Source: Rhodoferax sp. (GTDB lineage: Bacteria > Pseudomonadota > Gammaproteobacteria > Burkholderiales > Burkholderiaceae_C). Taken from it: a DNA stretch of 64,000 nucleotides. Positions 60,836 through 64,000 of this stretch are shown here, piece after piece. The position numbers and the translations under genes are program-made. Each line of letters begins with the position of its first letter. Positions within the stretch are counted from its first letter, which is position 1. Where the stretch lies: positions 97,115 through 161,114 of the forward strand of contig NZ_JAAFIX010000008.1 in NCBI RefSeq assembly GCF_013297935.1. Reading direction: 5' to 3'. The notes below the pieces were generated by a model. The model worked only from the letters and a program-made list of their open reading frames with translations. It was not told the origin of the DNA and did not search any database.

Positions 60836-61545
60836 TTACTTTTTTGCAGGCGGCACATCCGTGCAACTGCCGTGCGCAATCTCCGCCGCCAAGCCAACGG
60901 ATTCTCCAAGGGTTGGATGCGGGTGGATCGTTTTGCCAATATCCACCGCGTCCGCACCCACCTCAATGGCCAGCGCAATCTCGCCAATCATGTCGCCCGC
61001 GTGGGTGCCGACCATGCCGCCGCCCAGGATCTTGCCATGGCCGTGTGCTTCTGGGGAAGCATCAAACAGCAGCTTGGTCACGCCTTCGTCGCGGCCATTG
61101 GCTATGGCACGGCCGGATGCGGTCCAGGGGAACAAGCCCTTCTTGACCTTGATGCCTTGGGCTTTGGCTTGGTCTTCGGTGAGGCCCACCCAGGCCACTT
61201 CGGGGTCGGTGTGGGCCACGCTGGGGATGACTCTTGCGTTGAAAGCGGCCGCAGCCAGCTCTTTGTTGCCTTGCAGTTAACCGGCAATCACTTCGGCTGC
61301 CACATGCGCTTCGTGCACCGCCTTGTGCGCCAGCATGGGTTGGCCCACGATGTCGCCGATGACGAAGATGTGGGGCACGTTGGTGCGCATCTGGATGTCA
61401 ACGTTGATGAAGCCACGGTCCGTGACGGCCACACCGGCCTTGTCGGCGCTGATCTTCTTGCCATTGGGCGTAAGGCCTACGGCTTGCAGGACCAGGTCGT
61501 AAGTTTGCGGCTCAGGGGCAGCAACGACTTCTGGCTCAAGGTCGC
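60836..61545 (-). pseudogene. lpdA 3'-end remnant 2
   Basis: On the minus strand it encodes about 236 codons matching the C-terminal part of lpdA, from EPQTYDLVLQAVG to the C-terminal TDVPPAKK. One in-frame TAA stop (plus 61277-61279) replaces a Glu codon of IAGELQGNKE. It has no N-terminal FAD or disulfide region. Upstream of EPQTYDL the sequence (EPEVVAAP) differs from the intact gene (TAPAPQ), yet still reads like a normal E3 linker. That suggests an origin from a diverged lpdA allele rather than a recent local copy. Downstream it lacks the B terminator; only GAAGGCTTAC is shared. Confidence 0.85.
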
Positions 61546-61563
61546 GACAACATGCAGCAGAGC

Positions 61564-61610
61564 TTGACCCATCGATTGTGAAGCGGATAATGCACTGTAT
61601 TACAAGTAAT
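61564..61610 (+). promoter_or_regulatory. Promoter and operator of the RHH-ParE operon
   Basis: TTGACC (61564-61569), a 16-bp spacer and GATAAT (61586-61591) form a good sigma-70 promoter. It is followed by the perfect palindrome ATTAC-AA-GTAAT (61599-61610), which fits an RHH antitoxin operator. The promoter begins right after the end of lpdA remnant 2, so the TA operon arrived with its own control region. Confidence 0.65.
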
Positions 61611-61626
61611 CCAGAGAGTTACAGCC

Positions 61627-61863
61627 ATGACTGCCAAGACCATCAATGTGCGCCTTCCCGAGACGCTGTACAACCAGATTGAAGCGCTATCCAAGGCCAC
61701 AGCTCGAACCAAGAGTTTCTTGGCAATCGACGCGTTAACGACCTACGTGCAAAACGAAGCATGGCAAATTCGTGACATTGAAGCCGGCATCCAGGAGGCC
61801 GACGCCGGCGAATTCGCCTCAGACCAAGAAGTCAAGGCGGTGTTTGACAAGCATGGTGCTTGA
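61627..61863 (+). CDS. Ribbon-helix-helix antitoxin (CopG/ParD-like)
   Basis: A 78-aa protein. KTINVRLPETLYNQIEALSKATARTKSFLAIDAL is a ribbon-helix-helix DNA-binding domain; the C-terminal acidic tail (IEAGIQEADAGEFASDQEVKAVFDKHG) would bind the toxin. It is followed after 3 bp by the ParE-type toxin. Its own promoter with a palindrome lies upstream. Confidence 0.85.
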   Translation: MTAKTINVRLPETLYNQIEALSKATARTKSFLAIDALTTYVQNEAWQIRDIEAGIQEADAGEFASDQEVKAVFDKHGA

Positions 61864-61866
61864 TTG

Positions 61867-62139
61867 ATGACCATCAAATGGACCAGGATGGCCCTCCGAT
61901 CGGTCGATGAAATTGCCAGCTACATCGCCCAAGACAACCCAACTCGGGCGACTAGGTTCGTACGGGAGCTTCAAAGTGCGGTGACCAAACTGCAGGACCA
62001 CCCAGGCATGGGCCGGGCGGGCCGGGTTCCCGGTACGCGTGAACTGGTCTTGAACAAGAACTACATCGCCATTTACCGCGTGCGTGGCGACGATGTAGAA
62101 ATCTTGCGGTTGCACCACGTCGCTAGAAAAATTCAGTAA
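61867..62139 (+). CDS. ParE/RelE-family toxin
   Basis: A 90-aa protein. IKWTRMALRSVDEIASYIAQDNPTRATRFVRELQ, then HPGMGRAGRVPGTRELVLNKNYIAIYRV, is a typical ParE/RelE-superfamily sequence. ATG 61867 was taken; TTG 61864 is in frame. The stop codon is only 4 bp from the terminator stem of lpdA (B3), so the operon was inserted precisely against that element. Confidence 0.88.
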   Translation: MTIKWTRMALRSVDEIASYIAQDNPTRATRFVRELQSAVTKLQDHPGMGRAGRVPGTRELVLNKNYIAIYRVRGDDVEILRLHHVARKIQ

Positions 62140-62140
62140 G

Positions 62141-62200
62141 AAAGCCGCGCAGCCCTGACAGAATCTGCGCGGCCAGCTACTGAATCAGTAGCAGTTTGAA
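62141..62200 (-). terminator. Terminator/repeat element B3 of lpdA
   Basis: GCCGCGCA (62144-62151) with TGCGCGGC (62166-62173), followed on the minus strand by TTTCTTAC, plus a second stem GCTACT/AGTAGC (62176-62181, 62187-62192). It is the same element as B2 at 58.7 kb. It serves lpdA and possibly the convergent TA operon. Confidence 0.75.
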
Positions 62201-62203
62201 GGC

Positions 62204-64000
62204 TTACTTCTTCGCCGGCGGCACATCCGTGCAACTGCCATGCGCAATCTCCGCCGCCATGCCGATGCTTTCGCCCAGCGTGGGGTGCGGATGGATGGTC
62301 TTGCCGATGTCTACCGCATCTGCACCCATCTCAATCGCTAGCGCAATCTCGCCGATCATGTCGCCCGCGTGGGTGCCGACCATGCCGCCGCCCAGGATCT
62401 TGCCGTGGCCGTGCGCTTCGGGGGAGTCATCAAACAGTAGCTTGGTAACGCCTTCGTCGCGGCCATTGGCAATGGCGCGGCCCGATGCGGTCCAGGGGAA
62501 CAGGCCCTTCTTGACCTTGATGCCTTGGGCCTTGGCCTGGTCTTCGGTGAGGCCCACCCAGGCCACCTCGGGGTCGGTGTAGGCCACGGATGGAATGACG
62601 CGAGCGTTGAAGGCGGCCGCAGCCAGCTCCTTGTTGCCCTGCAATTCACCGGCAATCACTTCAGCCGCCACGTGCGCCTCATGCACCGCCTTGTGCGCCA
62701 GCATGGGCTGGCCCACGATGTCGCCGATGGCGAAGATGTGCGGCACATTGGTGCGCATCTGGATGTCGACGTTGATGAAGCCACGGTCTGTGACGGCCAC
62801 ACCAGCCTTCTCGGCGCTGACCTTCTTGCCGTTGGGCGTGCGGCCCACGGCTTGCAGGACCAGGTCGTAGACCTGCGGTGCGGGGGCGGTGCCGCCCTCT
62901 TCCGCCGGCGCAAACGTCACCTCGATGCCTTCGGGCAAGGCGCGTGCGGACACGGTCTTGGTCTTGAGCATGATGTTGTCGAAGCGCTTGGCGTTCATCT
63001 TTTGCCAGATCTTGACCAGGTCGCGGTCAGCGCCCTGCATCAGGCCGTCCATCATTTCCACCACATCCAGGCGGGCGCCCAGCGTGCTGTAGACGGTGCC
63101 CATTTCCAGGCCGATGATGCCGCCGCCCAAGATCAACATGCGCTTGGGAACTTCCTTGAGCGCCAAGGCGCCGGTGGAGTCCACGACGCGCGGGTCGTTG
63201 GGCATGAAGGGCAAGCGCACGGCTTGCGAGCCGGCTGCGATGATGGCGCGCTTGAAGGCGATGACCTTCTTGCTGCCGGTCTTTTCTTGGGCGGCTCCGG
63301 AGGTTTCTTCCACTTCAAGGTGGTTGGCACCCACAAAGTTGCCGTAGCCACGCACGGTGGTGACCTTGCGCATTTTGGCCATAGCAGCCAGGCCGCCGGT
63401 CAACTTGCCGATGACCTTTTCCTTGTGGCCGCGCAGCTTGTCGATGTTGACCACAGGCGCACCGAAGTCCACGCCCAGGTCGGCCATGTGGCTGACTTCG
63501 TCCATGACGGCTGCTACGTGCAGCAAGGCCTTGGAGGGGATGCAACCCACGTTCAAGCACACGCCGCCCAGGGTGGCGTAGCGCTCGACCACAATGACCT
63601 TGAGCCCCAAATCTGCCGCGCGGAAAGCCGCGGAGTAACCGCCGGGGCCGCCGCCGATAACGACCAGGTCGCACTCCAAATCCGCACTGCCACCGAAGCT
63701 GCTGGCCACTGGGGCCACAGCAGCAGGCGCTACAGAAACAGGAGCTGCTGGCGCAGACGCTGCGGGGGCTGGAGCCGATTTTGACTCAGAAACTGCGCCT
63801 GCAGCCTCCAACATCACCACTACCGAGCCTTGCTTCACCTTGTCGCCGATTTTGACCTTGAGTTCGGTCACCACGCCGCCGTGGCTGGCCGGGATCTCCA
63901 TGGAGGCCTTGTCGGACTCCACGGTGATCAGGCTTTGCTCGGGCTTGATGGTGTCGCCCACTTTAACCAGCAGTTCGATGACCGCGACTTCGTCGAAGTC
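62204..64000 (-). CDS. lpdA: Dihydrolipoamide dehydrogenase with fused lipoyl domain, pyruvate dehydrogenase type (5' end outside window)
   Basis: The E3 of the pyruvate dehydrogenase complex; the frame continues past the right edge (DFDEVAVIELLVKVGD precedes the first in-window ATG). It has an N-terminal lipoyl domain (ITVESDKASMEIP, lipoyl Lys in SDKA) and a Pro/Ala linker. The FAD/NAD dehydrogenase follows with GGGPGGYSAAFRAADLG, the disulfide [26 protein letters not shown] and the catalytic HPHPTLGE near the end. About 599 residues are visible. It is distinct from the lpd of the suc operon, which lacks a lipoyl domain. It probably follows aceE and aceF upstream. Two broken copies of its 3' end lie downstream. 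Confidence 0.95.
   Translation of the reverse strand, partial: DFDEVAVIELLVKVGDTIKPEQSLITVESDKASMEIPASHGGVVTELKVKIGDKVKQGSVVVMLEAAGAVSESKSAPAPAASAPAAPVSVAPAAVAPVASSFGGSADLECDLVVIGGGPGGYSAAFRAADLGLKVIVVERYATLGGVCLNVGCIPSKALLHVAAVMDEVSHMADLGVDFGAPVVNIDKLRGHKEKVIGKLTGGLAAMAKMRKVTTVRGYGNFVGANHLEVEETSGAAQEKTGSKKVIAFKRAIIAAGSQAVRLPFMPNDPRVVDSTGALALKEVPKRMLILGGGIIGLEMGTVYSTLGARLDVVEMMDGLMQGADRDLVKIWQKMNAKRFDNIMLKTKTVSARALPEGIEVTFAPAEEGGTAPAPQVYDLVLQAVGRTPNGKKVSAEKAGVAVTDRGFINVDIQMRTNVPHIFAIGDIVGQPMLAHKAVHEAHVAAEVIAGELQGNKELAAAAFNARVIPSVAYTDPEVAWVGLTEDQAKAQGIKVKKGLFPWTASGRAIANGRDEGVTKLLFDDSPEAHGHGKILGGGMVGTHAGDMIGEIALAIEMGADAVDIGKTIHPHPTLGESIGMAAEIAHGSCTDVPPAKK

Noticed and set aside
60836..61219. 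A 127-codon gene with E3-like sequence
   Set aside because: It is the part of lpdA remnant 2 after its nonsense codon. It lacks the FAD and disulfide regions, so a functional protein is not expected.
62525..63784. A 419-codon open frame opposite lpdA
   Set aside because: Antisense shadow of the intact lpdA. The same shadow appears opposite remnant 2, which shows it follows the lpdA sequence.
1..64000. tRNA, rRNA, CRISPR arrays, insertion sequences, prophage genes
   Set aside because: I looked through the intergenic gaps and the coding content and found none that I could support.

Overview
The window reads as a stretch of the main chromosome of a betaproteobacterium of order Burkholderiales, most probably family Comamonadaceae (Rhodoferax-like). 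This rests on gene content and protein style: a sucA-sucB-lpd-zapE block, a PDH-type dihydrolipoamide dehydrogenase with a fused lipoyl domain, a cyoABCD-SURF1-RegBA block and prpE. It also rests on a family of intergenic repeats of a kind I associate, from memory, with Comamonadaceae. Genus assignment is an inference. I saw no rRNA, tRNA, CRISPR array, integrase or insertion sequence.

Layout. 0-7 kb holds housekeeping genes: the scpB start, rluD divergent from bamD, a YoaA/DinG-type helicase with a YdcH-type gene, a PP2C phosphatase, a small secreted coiled-coil protein and zapE. 7-15 kb is central carbon metabolism (sucA-sucB-lpd, then prpE). 15-19.4 kb carries an isochorismatase-like hydrolase, an NlpC/P60 peptidase, alkB, an aldehyde dehydrogenase and a glyoxalase-like protein.

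19.4-30.3 kb looks modular. A SNF2 helicase, two different toxin-antitoxin pairs with a secreted orphan, a MarR-vanAB vanillate demethylation module and a GntR-UxaA-YceI module are separated by copies of one ~60-bp degenerate repeat. 30.3-36.6 kb has a YqjI/YqjH-like metal-regulated ferric-siderophore reductase pair, a PuuB/PuuC-like pair and a membrane metallophosphoesterase. 36.7-45.2 kb has an MFS carrier and the respiratory block cyoABCD-SURF1-regB-regA, in which a redox two-component system sits next to a quinol oxidase. 45.2-58.6 kb has an ectoine-type aspartate kinase, a GGDEF/EAL protein, a non-canonical RsmH paralogue, a Ca2+/Na+ exchanger and NhaA, an exported intradiol dioxygenase with a YdjM-like protein, a FadD-type ligase with an SBF transporter, and a cNMP-GGDEF protein.

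The last 6 kb is the most unusual part. The intact lpdA (PDH E3) runs off the right edge. Downstream of its 3' end lie two further partial copies of the lpdA 3' end in the same orientation, both broken and progressively more decayed with distance. An RHH-ParE toxin-antitoxin operon sits between the intact gene and the first remnant, and a 475-aa membrane protein of unknown function sits between the two remnants. The intact gene and the farthest remnant both end in the same double-hairpin terminator element. This layout suggests repeated insertion of cargo at the lpdA 3' end, each time with replacement of the gene tail, although no recombinase is visible.
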